64,000 bases of DNA from positions 1,054,001 through 1,118,000 of the forward strand of contig JBCAML010000012.1 in assembly GCA_038503075.1 (NCBI GenBank), given 5' to 3'. A program made the position numbers and the translations under genes. Positions 23,487 to 37,315 of this stretch are shown here, in pieces. Each line of letters opens with the position of its first letter. Position 1 is the stretch's first letter. The notes beneath the pieces are model-generated. The model saw only the letters and a list, made by a program, of their open reading frames with translations, was not told where the DNA came from and did not search any database. The stretch comes from Gyromitra esculenta. Its lineage: Eukaryota > Ascomycota > Pezizomycetes > Pezizales > Discinaceae.

Positions 23487-26400
23487 AAAAACAACCAAAA
23501 ACCGCATCAGTATTCTGTTCGGCTCAAGGGGACTAAACGGGTTCCAAATACTCATAGGCCTGCCTTTTTTTAGCGGCTCCGAAGAACTGTTAAATGCCGA
23601 GGAGGACGAGCGAGGGCTACGACGGATTCTCTTGGCGCCAAGGCGTATGACAATATTTAACCAACATCGTCAGAATCTCGAACCAAACCACTTCTCGTAT
23701 TCATGTGGGGAGCTTCACGAAATACGTGTTTCGGTTAGAGGTGCCTGTGATATGAGAAGCACTTTAATAACTTACTTGAATCCCCTGCGATTCATGACGT
23801 AGGTTTCGTTGGGTTCGTGGTGTCGAGGCTAGAATCAGAAACGCGAAGCGGGCCACCAGGTAATATTATCTATCCTTGGGGAACTACCAATTGTATTTTA
23901 ATGCTATACTCGATGTATATGCATTACATCCTGCTCCCCGGAATTTGTCTATGGGCGTGTCTAGGGATGTGTGAATGTGGCTAAATTGCGTTAGGAATCC
24001 AAGAAGCATCTGGGATAGGAGGTTTCGACAGCTCTGTGCTAGCAAATTAAACGGTTCCCCGTGTATGAGGAGATTTTAAATACCATAATAGTAATATACA
24101 TGTTGTAAACTCCCACGATACATTATATATGTTACTTTTTGTCACTGTAGTTACCGCCCCATGCGCTAACACCTGAAGAAAGCTTCTTCTAGACGTTGGG
24201 TACCGCATAGCGGGATTCTGATTCATGTTACTAGTGTTAGCAGGCAGTGGGGTTTCAAGGATGTTGATTTCGTTAGCGTTGAGAATGGTCTGTTTGTCTA
24301 CTGTTAACGTGAGGCCTAGACGCATTGTGAGGAAAAGAATATGACAGGAGTGAATATCAATCGACACAATAATGATAAGGGTTACCCATTAGAAAATTTC
24401 ACGCACAGTTTGTGCTGCCAGTCTGGGTCGAAATAAAACATAATACTGGCCCTGAGTGGTGCTTCTGTGGTTTGTCACTTTGTATAGTCAATGTGACGAT
24501 CTTAGACTTCATTGTGAATATACGTAACACGGTTACAAATATCTTAGAGATCTTACACATTTGCATTGGAGAGATTTTTTTTAAGATTACACTAAATTTT
24601 AAGACTACCATCCTCTCCGTTTCTCTCATCCAGGCTAGCGGGCTATTCTATCGTCGGTGAAGAGATGATGGAAGACAGTGGGCGTACGTGTGTCCAACCG
24701 TTCGAACTAGCATTGGCGGTTGTTCATCTAATTGCTTTCATACCTTAAAGCAAATTATTGGTGGCGGGGAGGAGACTTGTTTTTATTGTGGTGAGTTCGA
24801 CATTGTTAAGGGAGAGAACGGCGAAGGCGGTTATGAATTATGAATGGAGGTTGTACTGTGATTTTGTGGTGGGGTTCGAACGACGAACCTCCGCGGTGAC
24901 GCGACTTTCAAAACGCCTAAACAGCACAAATACGTCTGAGAATATGCCTCTAGTGTTCAGGTCTGTCCGAGCGTGATTCTCCTAATAATATTATTGCCTG
25001 TCCTCTACCGAGGCCCTGATGGTATAGCTATCAGTAATTGAAAAGCCCCAATAAACAGACCAAAAAAAATAGCCATTTGAGATTAATTCTTTGAGTTTAT
25101 ATGATTACCTAAATCATACATCTCTTCGTATATCTTAACATATTTCTGAAATCTCATAATATTAGAAACTGTTTCTATAGAAAATTTCGGAGTAGGTAAT
25201 GGTCAGCTTCTTTGAGGGCTTGGTGACATCGGCAGGATTGGTATCTATTCTAAAACCTCACGGGAAACACTGCGACTGTTTGTCCCGTAGATACCACAGG
25301 ATCCTGTTCCACTTTTTGTCCTCTATATTGATCCCTTAGCTCTAGAAGCGGTAGGTGATTTTCACTAACCTTGATTGTGCTGTAGAGTGACAGTGATGTA
25401 GAATATTACTAGGTTTGCCTCAGCGAAGACGGATGGTAGTCGTCGTTTCCTGATATGCCCTGCCAACAGGCCTAGGAATTATAACGCCATCGCCATTGAA
25501 TACACAATTTATAAAAGTATTGAAGGCACCCGCGTAGCATTGAACCTGTCGATGACTATAGTACCGGAAAATGGGCTATCGTTGGTACTGTATTGTTAGA
25601 AATTTAGGGAATAAATAAAGTTGACTAGCATTTTAGTTTTGCGAACTCCGTAGTACTACCGATTTGCTTGCGTATCCACAGGAATGATGTATGAACACTG
25701 TGCCGATTTCACCTCTCTTTCCGGTACTGTAGTTCTGTATTTCTAGAAGACAGGTAGCGAAAACGCAGTATATATGAACGATAGTCAGCCTGTCCTTAGT
25801 TGAACGTAGGTACGTATGCCTGCTGCGCCGATTAGCCTTGGAGGTCAGAAATCAAGCTAATTTTCTGACTGGCCTGCCCCGAGATAGGGATGTCTGGCTT
25901 GGGAGTTGTTCTGGTGTTTGAATTATTTCCGTCGTAGCCCATTGTAGTCCTATTGCCAACTCGTATTATTAGGGATTGCCTCCAACTAAAAATCAATGTT
26001 GTGGGTCGCTGTCACTCGTTAGAGTAGGGGTTGATAACAGCATGTGAAGTAATACGTGTGTTATAGGCAGTACTGACTTTCGAGGAATAAGGATTAATCC
26101 AGGTAATTATTCGCGGGTCTGCTGCAAACTTGGTGTGTTTAGGGTTTCCTTGCCTAGGGCTAGACTAGGCTAGTGTGGGCAGTCACGCATCTAGCAACCA
26201 TTTGGTTCACGATATTGAATAATTTCAGTCTGAAGATGACTAATTTTGTCAGTGTACTACAAAGGAATTTAAGTATAGATAGATAGATAGATTAATCATA
26301 CACGCATCCAACCTCTTCGGTTATGGCGGTGAGGAATTTAAGTATATACTTTAATCTTATTCCAAATTCTGGGACAATTTCTGATTGAAACTGTGTAAGG

Positions 26401-29400
26401 AAATATTAGAATTTATTGCTCATATAGATACATGTATCAATACAACAGTACTAGCTAAATCCTTAATCGTGGTGGAGGTACGGCAAATCTGGTACCACGG
26501 GTACAGCTCTGGAATACGGATGCTTTAGGGGGCTTTCGGGCGACAATCTCCTAAGATGCACAGGGCATCAGTAATTAGTTTCGTCATATAGTTCCGAGTT
26601 AGGAAGGACCAGTACTGACTATTGTGCTATTACTAAATAACATGTCCTACAGAAAGCTCAAAAGGTATACGCCTTAAGTCGATACTGATTCTCGGCCCAC
26701 TCACCTTGCTAGGATCCGTTACCAAGCAGTATTCCATCTAAATAGTTCTACCTCCGGTTCAAGCCCTGGGAATGCACTGTAGGCATTCTGAGATTGCCCC
26801 TTAATTTGTGAAGAGTGAATAGCTTTGGGGTGCTATCGATGGTAGGCGTTGCTGGCTGTGATGGGATAGGAGAGATTCAATGGTCCGAAGGAATACTAAG
26901 AGCCCCTCCCCGAGCTAATTTGAGACTATTTGTCCTCCTAGATGGCCCGAATCAGCGAACAGCCTGTATACACGACGCGGTATGGAGATTGAGGCCGGGT
27001 ATATTTGATGCCGTGACTAACTAGGAGGTATGTGACTGGCTGACTAGTCTCGTGCCGCCCTTTGGCTTGCTACCAACGATGTAAAGTTGCTTGATAGTAG
27101 CAGATGGGAAGGGATCTACTAGCTGGTATAAGGATGGATATGAATACATTGGTGGGTAGTTCGACTTGTGATACTAAACGAAATGTAAGTGCCAATCTTT
27201 TTGAGTTCAACCAACTTGAGACAAGCAGACCAGATTCCTTGAATTGCCTTCCCCATTAACCCTCATCAGATTTGAGCATGTCTAGATTCCATGACATCAT
27301 CCCGTCACAATCGCAGCCCGCTGAAGCACAAACCAATACCCGAGTCCAGTAAATCTGGAAAATTTACTGGGTAGAGCCTGCTCCTGGCTCGGATTTGCAT
27401 CAGTAGTCCTTTTTTTCTGCCCAGCCACTAGGAAGCCGTGAGAATAATAACCAAGAAGGAGGAGGGAAGGAAAGTAATCAAAGTTAGCATGCGTTAAGCC
27501 CGAAAGGAATGCTAAATAACTCGAGAATTTGATACGAAGGGGGTTTGTTAAACTAGATCTGAACGTTTGTCAACCCTTGGACCCAAAATTTATGGAATTG
27601 AATTAGATCTAGCTACATACCTTGATAACTTCGTACCACTTTAAGTCTCAATCGCCATGCGCGAGTTGGGATACACCCATGGTTAACAGGAATTTGAATC
27701 GGTTTAGATGATTTTCAGCTCGTACATCTCATAATTTCTTGTACTCGCGTCCACAAATCATCAAGAAGGTATTCGCGCCAGCCAATATCATTGCTGGATT
27801 AGCATATGGGTAACAGTCTACGTTCAGAGCGAGATTATCTTCGAGGAGGGGTTGAGCAGTATTATGCTCTTAAAATGATTAGAAGCAGAGCTGTTGCACT
27901 GAGGCGCTTTATATGTAGCGTCTAGATGTGAGTAGTGCTCAATCCCGGACATTTGGCGAATTTACCTGCTGTAAATCCGTAATAACATACGTTTCTTCTG
28001 AGGTTGTGCTCCCAGTCAGTAGTGAATGGGCTTGCGAATTTTGAGCGGAAGCTTGTGGCTAGAGTAGTGACCTAACATCTGGGATATAGTTAGCGCTTCT
28101 CTCCACAGTATTCGCTACCGGAATTCAATGCGAGAAAAAGCTTCTATCCGTACCCGCCTTGTTCTGGGCTCGGACAAGGTAATGCCCTGACATGTTGCCA
28201 GTTACAGTGTAAAGGCAAGGAGTGTAAAGTGAGGTGAGCTCAGCGCCTCTTAGCCGGAGTAGCCGGAGGACGAGAGGGCATCATGAACATGATTCTCGAG
28301 CATCGAATTTGGAGCGATCGAAGGCTTATGTTCCCAGGGGTTTGTTATTGAATTCAGTAGACTGCTTTGGGAATACCCAACGAGCCCCCTGCTATTTCTG
28401 GAGGCTGAATACTGTGCCTGTAGTGCGCACTACTGAAAACAATTGCGCACATGCCGATCTGTCACATGGACTCGTGACGCATTTGACGTTCCATCATGTT
28501 CGCTCTTGCAATATATTTTTTTTCCATTCACAGCCCGTCAACGTCGATTCTATTCGAGCCTACTCCGTTTCTGTATCCTCTGAATAATCAACTTTTTATT
28601 CTTTGGTGAGTGTTTCTAGAGCTGATGGTCGGGCAACTAGGTATTGAGAATGGACGCGTGACCTTGGATTAGTCAACTTACAGACAGCGTGTTTGTATTC
28701 AGCAGTAGTCTCAGGAGGTTTGAGATTCACCCTATGTTGTCCTGAAAGAACGCACTTGAGTCGGGGAAGTTTAAGTCAACGAGAATGCTAAACAGACTTT
28801 CGTCAAGTAGGAGCTAAGCATCACGATGCTCCGTTCTCTCAATAAAATTCAATCACGTTTCCAAAGGAGCTAACTTGCGTTGAGCATTCGAAGGAGTTTA
28901 AGTTCGCAATTATTGAAGTGAGTAAAGGGTTCTGATATCACATAAAAAGTCTTTTTCGTCACTATGCTACTCATGCTAATATAAATATTCAAGAGGTCAC
29001 TATTGAATAGATCATGCTAGAATCGACACTCTTGTACGCCAGGGAGCCAGGCTAAAAATGGATTGGGAAATCTATTCCGAGTTTCTTCGGCAGATCTGAG
29101 TCTCTATTTAGATTCCCTGTAGTTTAGATTCCCTGTAGTTGGATGATTCTGACTTTAGCTTTTAGGATATTGATAATCGTTACTTGCTGGTGGACAACCC
29201 TGAAAGTACAGTACGAACTAGATATGCATACTATTCAGCTTATGTTGAGAAATCCAACCGACCACGCGCTACTACTTTATTATACGTTTCATGAACTTCA
29301 GTCCTCTCTCTGTCATTCAGAAGCTCTGACGTCCCGTTACTTATTTCATAACGTGGCATTTCACGTAGCTGGTAGAGGGTGGAAAGCTCGTATGTAAAAC

Positions 29401-31145
29401 CCTTCCCTGAACTTATAACATAACCTTGAGTATGAAACGGTTACCTCCCTAAAAGTACAGGTATCAATTTTCAGGGCTGATTTAAGTTACTCACTAGCTT
29501 ACCGGGATGAACAAAATTTCCTAGCCCCTCCTCAAAGAAAAATATCTCTCTTACTGGTAAGCAAGTTAGAGAAATGGGCAACCCCACTGGCATACCTATC
29601 GAGCTAAGGAGTAATTGTTGGCATTATCGCTGATCTTCGTGATTTCTTTTTAGTAATAAATACAAGCGCCCTCTCGTACTATGCTTCTCGTATCCCTCCA
29701 ATCTCCCGAACATTGTTCTGAGTGGTAGCCCACCCAGTCGTGGGTTTAGCCTTGGGCGGGATTATAGCGAGTGGCCCGCCCGGTTATGGCTAAAATTTGC
29801 CCTAGGGTAGGCCTGGCAAGGGCTGCAGACCGCAGTCATCGCCGCCGAGGACGGTTTGCGGCGGGCCCATGTGAGACCCAGGGGACCACTGGGATGTGCT
29901 ACAAATAGTGAGTATAAGAATTAGTTTTGATACCCACCAGGGCTACAAGGCAAAGGAATAGATTTTAGGCCTTGCTAGGCGAATGGATTTTGCCGCTGAA
30001 GATTAGGGCCTAGTAAGGCGGATGATCATCACGCTAAAAAATGATGGGGCTTTATAGGTCCCTTCCATACTCTAGGGCCCCAGCCGGGCCCTTAATCCAC
30101 GCAGTCCTGAGATTTCGAACCCTAACCGGGATACGACTTATAATCCACCTAGTCTTGAGAATGTCACGAGCGACAGCGGGGCCTCTGCCCTGGGCCATGC
30201 GAAAGCTGTTTAAATTACCCCTTGATGGCGTCTGCAGGATGATACAGCAGACTGTCGGGCGTAGGTCTTGATGTTTTTATGGCTACCCCTCCTCAAACAC
30301 ACCTGTCCCAAATGCATTCTCCACTAGTTGAAGAGGAAGAGGTAGTTTTACTTCCTAGGTTTAAATTTCCTCCTGTGTTTTTTGGATCTCCATCGTTCTC
30401 TCTATGATTACCAGGCGGAACTGGACCTCTACTAATCGACTGTGGATCGCCAGCTCGTTTTTAGTCTCCTGTGGACAACTGCTTTCCGCCGATCATCGGG
30501 GTTTCGCCTCAGTCGTCTTCCTTCTTTCCCTGCCTAAGGCCATCCAAGCTCTCTCATTTTGCTGATTCAAATTCTGTTAAGAATAAATTTCCTAGCTACC
30601 CGAGATAAGAGATCGGCCACCAATGCGACGAAGAAACGGGACTCTCATGGGTTTGAAGTTTCTAGCTTATACTACAGTATTTACTACAACTACTCTAGAG
30701 GCGACTCGAATCAGGCTTACCTCTTTCGATAAGCAGATAGAAAGATGCTACAGTATAGAGCCGGTATTCCTTCTGGCATAGGGATCTATCTTTCTAGCAC
30801 TCTGGCTTAGAGGCTTATAGAACGCGGCGTTCGATTCCAGGTACGGCTAAAACCCTTAGGAACCTAGTGAGATCTCCGGGCTTCATTGGTGGCGGTGAGG
30901 ATGAGGTGAGGATGAAAACTCTACGCCTTTGAACCGTGTTTGTTTTGGTATAGGGCACATATTTCTACTTATATCCATTCACTTCGATATATGCTGGCTA
31001 ACTTACAGAAACCATCAATTTCGACCCGTGATCTGTTTGGTCCTTAGCCCTCATGCCCTAGGGTTAGTTAAACCTTGCGTGAGGCTAGACGATCTTCGGC
31101 ATCAGGTTCTTAGGGTCAAAGCGTAAAAACTAGTTCTTTGCCAAC

Positions 31146-31351
31146 ACCGTCTTGACGAGATACGGAACTACAGTGCCGAGAAGGGGGGTGAAATTGGTGT
31201 GGTGTTTATATGTCATTCTCATCAATGCAGGAATAAATCGGTAGTGCCACAGAGTTCGCAAAGTTAATACGGAAGCCATCTTGAATTATCCCTCTACTTT
31301 CTGAAAACATCGTACTAAAAAATACCTCATTTTCTGGTACTAACATGCTTC
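31146..31351. repeat. dispersed repeat, copy 2 (partner at 11976-12172)
   Basis: This is the diverged same-orientation partner of 11976-12172, with many substitutions and small indels. No open frame. Confidence 0.55.
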
Positions 31352-32088
31352 ATACTAGTACCAGCACCATCTCTCCGAAGGCTTCAGAAGTCTTTGCTCA
31401 GGATGAGCGTGTTGATACACCAAGATAAGTTTTAGTCTTTCTTAGGAGTGTTTCGGAGCAGGTTCCTGAACATGTTTTAAGCGATGGTTTCGACATTTAT
31501 CAACTAACGGAGTAATGAACTCCGGGAAAGTCTCGGTTACGCTGATAAGAAGAACTCAGCGTATATAGAAGCCATGGGCTTTCTTAATAGAGAGTGGACA
31601 ATTGGATAAGCTTGATATACTCTCTCACACATTGCATTTTTTGAATAACCACTTCTCGCGCTTGGCGTGCTGGACACAAAGTTTCTTGTTACCTGGTTCG
31701 CGACATCTGGCACAGTTTTGGCCGCACCTGACAGAACTACCAGCACCACTTTTCTCTTGCTCAAGATTTTTTTCGAGTCGTGACAGAGATTAGGAGCTTC
31801 ACAATACCATAACCTATGGGTTGCATGTACCTACTAAATAAACAAATAAACAAATAGATTGGGAACTTCCCCGGAGAATCTCATAATGCCATTTCTCGAG
31901 GAATGCGGGTCGCATAGCGTCTCTTCAGACGTGCTCCAGGCTGCTGACAGACTAGGAAATTTTGGTGAGTTGGTACTTACAGCTAGTGCGATCAAACCGT
32001 GCAGGCCGTGATCCCAAAATCGGGGGAGAGAGTGGTAGCCAATCAACAATTTGCTGGCGGTTTTCTGGCGGTACTCCTGTTTGTTGTT

Positions 32089-32160
32089 TGTTTATTCAAT
32101 AGGCACATGTAACTCGCAGGTTATGGCGCTCTTATGCAAAACCCGAAACACAAAACACAT
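32089..32160. repeat. dispersed repeat, copy 2 (partner at 9827-9901)
   Basis: Shares TTCAATAGG, CGCAGGTTATGG and an ACACAAAACACA-like tail with the first copy, in the same orientation, and is likewise followed by pyrimidine-rich DNA. Confidence 0.5.
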
Positions 32161-33143
32161 CATTGCTCATAACATCTATAAAATACACCATGAACCAAAG
32201 TGCATCGCAATCTCAATCCACCCTCATATTTATCCACTTCCCTCTTCCTTTTCTCGCGTCCAGCGTTCCCAGTTTCTCCCTTCCCTTCCCCTTCCCTAGG
32301 TGGTGGTACTCTTAGGTCATTATAAACTTTCCGGAAAGTCAACCTTACCCTCCAACTGTGTATTTAGACAATTTCCATCAATTCAATATTATCGTGATAA
32401 ATAGCTCTTCCTTGGAAGAGAAGACCCTTCGTGTAGACGCTAAGAAGGCATTGAACTTAAGCTTAGATATTCAAGATGGTTAGGATTCTAATCAGGTGAT
32501 AGTAAAGTATATATATGATATTTTTCTAGCGAATGCCACAGGACCTGCGGCGCCCTTTTGGTACATTGACACACTGATAACATGGGATGTAATGGAAGAT
32601 GAGACCGACATTTGTAGCGTATGATTAACAAACAGCAAATGAAAGAGATATACCGAAACATACATGTAACGTAACGCTTCAATCGGAATTTAAATATATT
32701 GTGTTGCCCTCTAACTTACATGTAATCTTAAAAAATCGCTCGCATGCGATCTGATGATGTGTTTCTCTTTTCCCAGATCACTCGGAGCAAAACAATAATC
32801 TGCATATACTCGACATTATTTTAGGCTCATGCTTGGTGGCTAGAATTGGTAGTGAAATGTTAGTTGCCATGCAAGGGGATAATAGAGTAGAGCGCAATTG
32901 ATTGTTGCTGAATGCTGCATCTTAAGATTTTGGCGCAAGATAATAGATCGCTGCAGCTTGCATTACGCACGTGGCAAAGACTAACATGACAAATATTAAC
33001 AGAGCCGCATCATGACGTTACATGCAACCCCTAACCCACAAGACATCTCGATTGATTCGATCTCAGAAAGTCAGTTTTTTATTAATTTCTTGTACCAAAG
33101 CCATCTTAGTCCAGAATTGAGATATCTACGCTACGTCTCCTCG

Positions 33144-35296
33144 CTACACATTCCTTTCCGCATAGCTCTTCACCAAACCTTCGCAAGTCGCCTCATATTC
33201 CTTCAACTCCACAGTGCCGTCTTCCCTCAGCACTGTATTCACCTGGACAAAGACCTTTCTCGGCTGCTTCATCTTCATCACCACCTCCCTGAAGCTCTGC
33301 ATCTCTTCGCTCACCGTTGTCATATCCTTATATAGCTTAAGCCCTGCCTCCACGTCCGCCGTTGATTTATACACATGCAGTTTGTTGAGATACTTGCTCA
33401 CCGCCGGTTGCCCGTGTGAGAGAATTTTGCTCCGGTCAAGAGAAATAGTAAGGTCTGATTTATCTTCAGCCTTGTGGGAAAATGTAACAAAGTCGTCGCC
33501 AGCGGAAAGGAATGATTGAAGGATAGAGTAGCGCGCTTGCATGTGTGCTTGCCCCCATTTCTTTGACTTGGGATCCCAGTACTCGAGAGCTAAGAGGCCG
33601 GCACGAGCCATTTGAAGATACTCAATAAAAATTACGTCGTCTGCATCCTCGTCGTGGCCGAAGATAGAAAGAATCTCTTTATCGACGCCTAAAACCATAG
33701 CAACGCACTCTGCACGACATTCCTCGTATGACGCTGCGACACCTCCGAACACTGCACCCCACGTCTCGCCAGGTTTGTACCATGTTTTTATTGGTTTATT
33801 GGTAATTGGAGAAATGGGAGGATTAGAGATATCGAAGTTGTAAACCCCTTTCGCAGTCTCCTGGAGGAGTTTTCCGGTTCCATGGCCAAGAAGTTCGTGA
33901 ACTCCGACTTGAACTTCGAAGGCCTTGCCACGCAGCTTCTCGTATAGCGGGATGTCGGCTTCACTCAGGAAAGTTATTTTCTCATTGGGGGATTTCGCGG
34001 CGAGAACATTTGCCAAGGAAACATTTTTGAACCCAAGGTTTTGGCGGATGTCGTCGTAGTTCGGGATATTGATACCCGCCGGAATACCGCTGCCTGCGAA
34101 TGAGAGAACTTCTAGGGATGTGAAATCGGGTTTGAGAAAGCTATCTTTTTCGAAATCAACTCCCCAGGGAAGGCGCGCGATGAACTCCTCGGCCCGCATA
34201 ACCATCTCCCCGAACTTCTTGGTTTGCTCCTGGTTCACAACTGCTACAAACCCCTCCCATTCGCCACGGACACCGTGCGGGTCGCGGTAGGTCTCGACGA
34301 AGCCGATATTAGACTCAACAACGGGCCCTTTATCCTTTACCCAGAGCTTTTGAGAGTCTTTGTGAGCCTCGAGGGATCCTGTGGTGAAGGAACGGGCGTA
34401 CTCGAGCCACATTTGCTTTTCTACGCCATTCGCAGAAGTTTCTGAGGCGGCAATACAGGCGGCAGAGATATTGGCCATCTCGGCAGAGTAGTCGCCGTAG
34501 ACGAGTTTGAGAACCTTGCCGTCTGGGAGGGTGAAAGATGACTCGCTCGACGAAGGAGGGGAAGTTATGGCAGAAGCAATAAGGAGGTGGAATTCTTTGT
34601 CGGAGATTTTTTGAAGACGCGTATTCTCGGAAAGTATCCCATTATCGTTCATAAAGGACTGAATAGCATCAATCTCGACCTTAGTGATATTAGGCGAGTT
34701 GGGGTAGTATGTAGATATGTGCCCTGCTTCTGGGTAGCCGAGGAGGTTCTGGGTCTCGGGAGCCGTGGAGTAAATCGCTTCGGAAACCTTATCGAACAGC
34801 TTTTTTGCTCCATAATTATAGGCTACGAGCTTTGCAAGTCCCCCCTTGGGGATCCGGGGAATAAATTTTGCATCACCGAAGGATTTGTAGTTTCCCAGGG
34901 ATGACAAAAAACTAGCCGAGTATTCAGTCCAATAGTTGACATCTTCCTCGCTGACTCCTGTTTCTGAAGCTAGCTTCTTCAAATCTCCACCAACGGACTT
35001 GTAGAGCGTGAGAATCAGGTCATATATGGCCTCGCTTTCGGGGGAGACTTGACGCAACGTGACACGGGTCCCGAGAAATGCAGCACGGGAGATATGGTGT
35101 GCGTAGAGTTTCTCCTTGGGTGAGAGAGAATCGAAGTGATGGGCAACCTCAAGGAGACAAACAGTTGGTGGCGAGTCCGCGAAAACTGGAGAACAAAGCA
35201 AGCACGTCGGCGCGAGTGTTAGCTGAGCGTGGGCAGAAAACGGGAAACGCAGAGGGGAAGCTTACGGTGGGATTGGATGGTAATTGGGGAAGCCAT
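33144..35296 (-). CDS. dipeptidyl peptidase III (zinc metallopeptidase, family M49)
   Basis: The enzyme removes dipeptides from the N-terminus of short peptides, normally in the cytosol. Two exons are read: 35296-35266 and 35185-33144, with an 80-nt intron (GTAAGC..CTCCAG). This gives 690 residues, the usual family length. The M49 hallmark HELLGH is at residues 440-445, followed by GTGK. The second zinc motif EECRAE is at 498-503, so both zinc ligands and the catalytic glutamate are present. The N-terminus after the intron reads FADSPPTVCLLEVA, as expected for the family. An in-frame ATG at 35497 with no intervening stop would add 67 residues rich in Arg, Lys, Ser and Thr and almost free of acids, which looks like a mitochondrial presequence. 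The reading frame is intact. Several plus-strand frames across it are shadows. Confidence 0.95.
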
Positions 35297-37315
35297 GATA
35301 GACTCGTTCTTGATGGAATTGAGCTTTGTCTGGCTACTAGAGATGTTCGAGATTGAGAATAGAGCTTTGGAGTTGCGGGGAAGTGGGGTGATTGTTGACG
35401 TGCCAAGTAGACCCAACGCCTTGACCGTCAGGTTGTGCCGAGAGTTCGAACGGATGCCGCTGGAAGCCATTGGGGCAGCCTTGTGTAGTAATCGCATTCT
35501 AGGCGCCAAGCTTGCTATTATGATAATCTTGCCAAAGGTCTCAAAAAATGGCAGAGAAAATTTACTACATATGATACGTTTGGCAAGAATGCTTCAGATC
35601 CCTGTAACTTCCTGCTGGCCCAGCCGATTGAGGCTGTGATGTATTCTCAGGGGTCACTGTGCAAGTACATGATCAAGCTTTAGCAAATCTCACCCAAGCC
35701 ATACTATGCTTGATCACAATATTCCCGGAAGATCTCGGGCAGATAAGGGCAGGCTTCACCGTGTATAATTAGTACATCTGCCCTTGGCAGGCACCCCGAT
35801 AACGAGTGATGAGACGTGATCTCATATGAGCCTCTCTTGTTTTCAATAGTTGTCTAGCACTTGGTAATTTCACTTAAAACAAATTCACCTAGAGGATGGA
35901 GGGTTGTGGTAGGGTGCTTATATCTTGCCTGCTGATCTGCCCATGGGCATCTACGGGGGTCTGTGGCGGCTTGACCGGGCCGGATGCCAAACTGTACCAT
36001 GCAGAGTGTGGGGTACAGCTAGCGTCAGCCAAGAGCGAGAAAAAGCGTGCACTTCACTAAACAGCAATGGAAACATGTAATCGGCAGGCATTTAAATTTC
36101 CTTTAGCTAAATAGTCTTAATCTTTGCGGAGAAGAGGGGTTGAGATAGAATGGCCAGGCTACCCACTCCATGACATCGTAATTTGGTTTTTACGAGTATT
36201 GTTTCATCTTCGTACCTCGGTTCGAGTACAATCCATGAGCTATCTTAGACTCGGCATAACTTTTCCAGCGATTGCGAGGCCTGTTATTAGGGTATCTAAA
36301 TCGGCGGCAATGAATATCATTTTTCAGATTCAGCAAAAGGCCAGTCTGAATAGGGCCAATCTTAGAGTTAAATATATGGAGGCGCAATACAGGATCTTGC
36401 GGTTAGAAGTGATGCTGTTCGCTGAAGAAGCCCTTAGATATCACAGCAAAATATTTAACTCACCAGCTGCTGAACTTGCCTTTCATTTATGTAGGCTCGG
36501 GTGATAAGCAATTCCATCTGATAGATAACGTACTAGCTGCTCTGCGAGTAACTCGCTCTGTCAAGGGATTTAGAGGGTTAGGGGAATTCAGATACCAGCT
36601 CTCGCATTTATGCCCGGGATAAAGGGGTCCTAATACCGTAGTATAGGCACTATCCCTCTCGGTATATGTCTAAACGAGAAGCAGTATCTAACAAGCAGAC
36701 CACCGTTAAAACTGCCTGTAACTCAGGACCTACAGTGGATATAAGCATAATTCGGAGAATTCGGGAATATACATATGCATGGCAGCCCCGTCTCATACAA
36801 AGAGGGATATCTGGAATTTAGGCACCGTTTCCCGCAGGTGTGGATTCATGGAGAATCTCCGGTAGATCCCTTCCCTTCCGCCGGACCAGGGTCCTAGGAA
36901 TATTTTCCGATGGAAATCCTATTCGAATATCTCCACAAATTTCGTTCATTATTGTGGGTTGGATAAGTCGGTAAATATACCGGCTCAATCATAAAATGTG
37001 AAGTATCTTCGGCGCTCCATTACAGGTATTACGACACTTTAGGGCTTTAGGGATACGTCTTCCTTCCTAATCTTATCTGCTGAACACAAGTAATAAATAT
37101 TCCGGGACAGGGTTCCCCAGGAACCGTGGCACTGCAAGGTGATACAGTGCTATCTAGGAGAAAACGGTACTAACGAGGATGCCTGTCTGCAGAGAGAGTT
37201 TTCGTATAAGAACACCGATAGATGTCACTTAAAATCAAGTCTCAGTAGCCACCCTGACTTCAATTAGAATCTCAGATCCACTAGAATATCTCCGCCTTCA
37301 GACCAAAAATCCAAG
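35297..37315. other. intergenic region between DPP3 and CE3-like esterase
   Basis: It holds the DPP3 5' region and the esterase promoter. A plus-strand frame at 36124-36504 (126 codons) contains a Gln/Asn/Arg-rich helix-like segment that faintly recalls transposase tails, but no family can be assigned. Nothing else is recognisable. Confidence 0.4.

Larger units (their letters stand above)
21745..33143. other. long gene-poor stretch
   Basis: Apart from a possible terminal exon at 23281-23486 and second copies of two dispersed repeats (31146-31351, 32089-32160), I see nothing I can name. Short tandem duplications occur: a GATA run at 26275-26291, a doubled 16-mer near 29109-29142, and a two-copy imperfect direct repeat with a period near 50 bp around 30091-30170. 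A GC-richer island lies at about 29,700-30,250, without a long frame. Open frames are all under about 120 codons and overlap each other. Confidence 0.45.

Noticed and set aside
30829..30838. GTTCGATTCC, a perfect B-box/T-loop of a tRNA
   Set aside because: The flanking five bases do not pair into a T stem, and no matching acceptor or D arm is found upstream.
34069..34445. Plus-strand frames across DPP3
   Set aside because: They are opposite-strand shadows of the intact DPP3 coding exon.
36124..36504. 126-codon plus-strand frame between DPP3 and the esterase
   Set aside because: It only faintly resembles transposase tails; no motif or start could be defended, so no gene is called.
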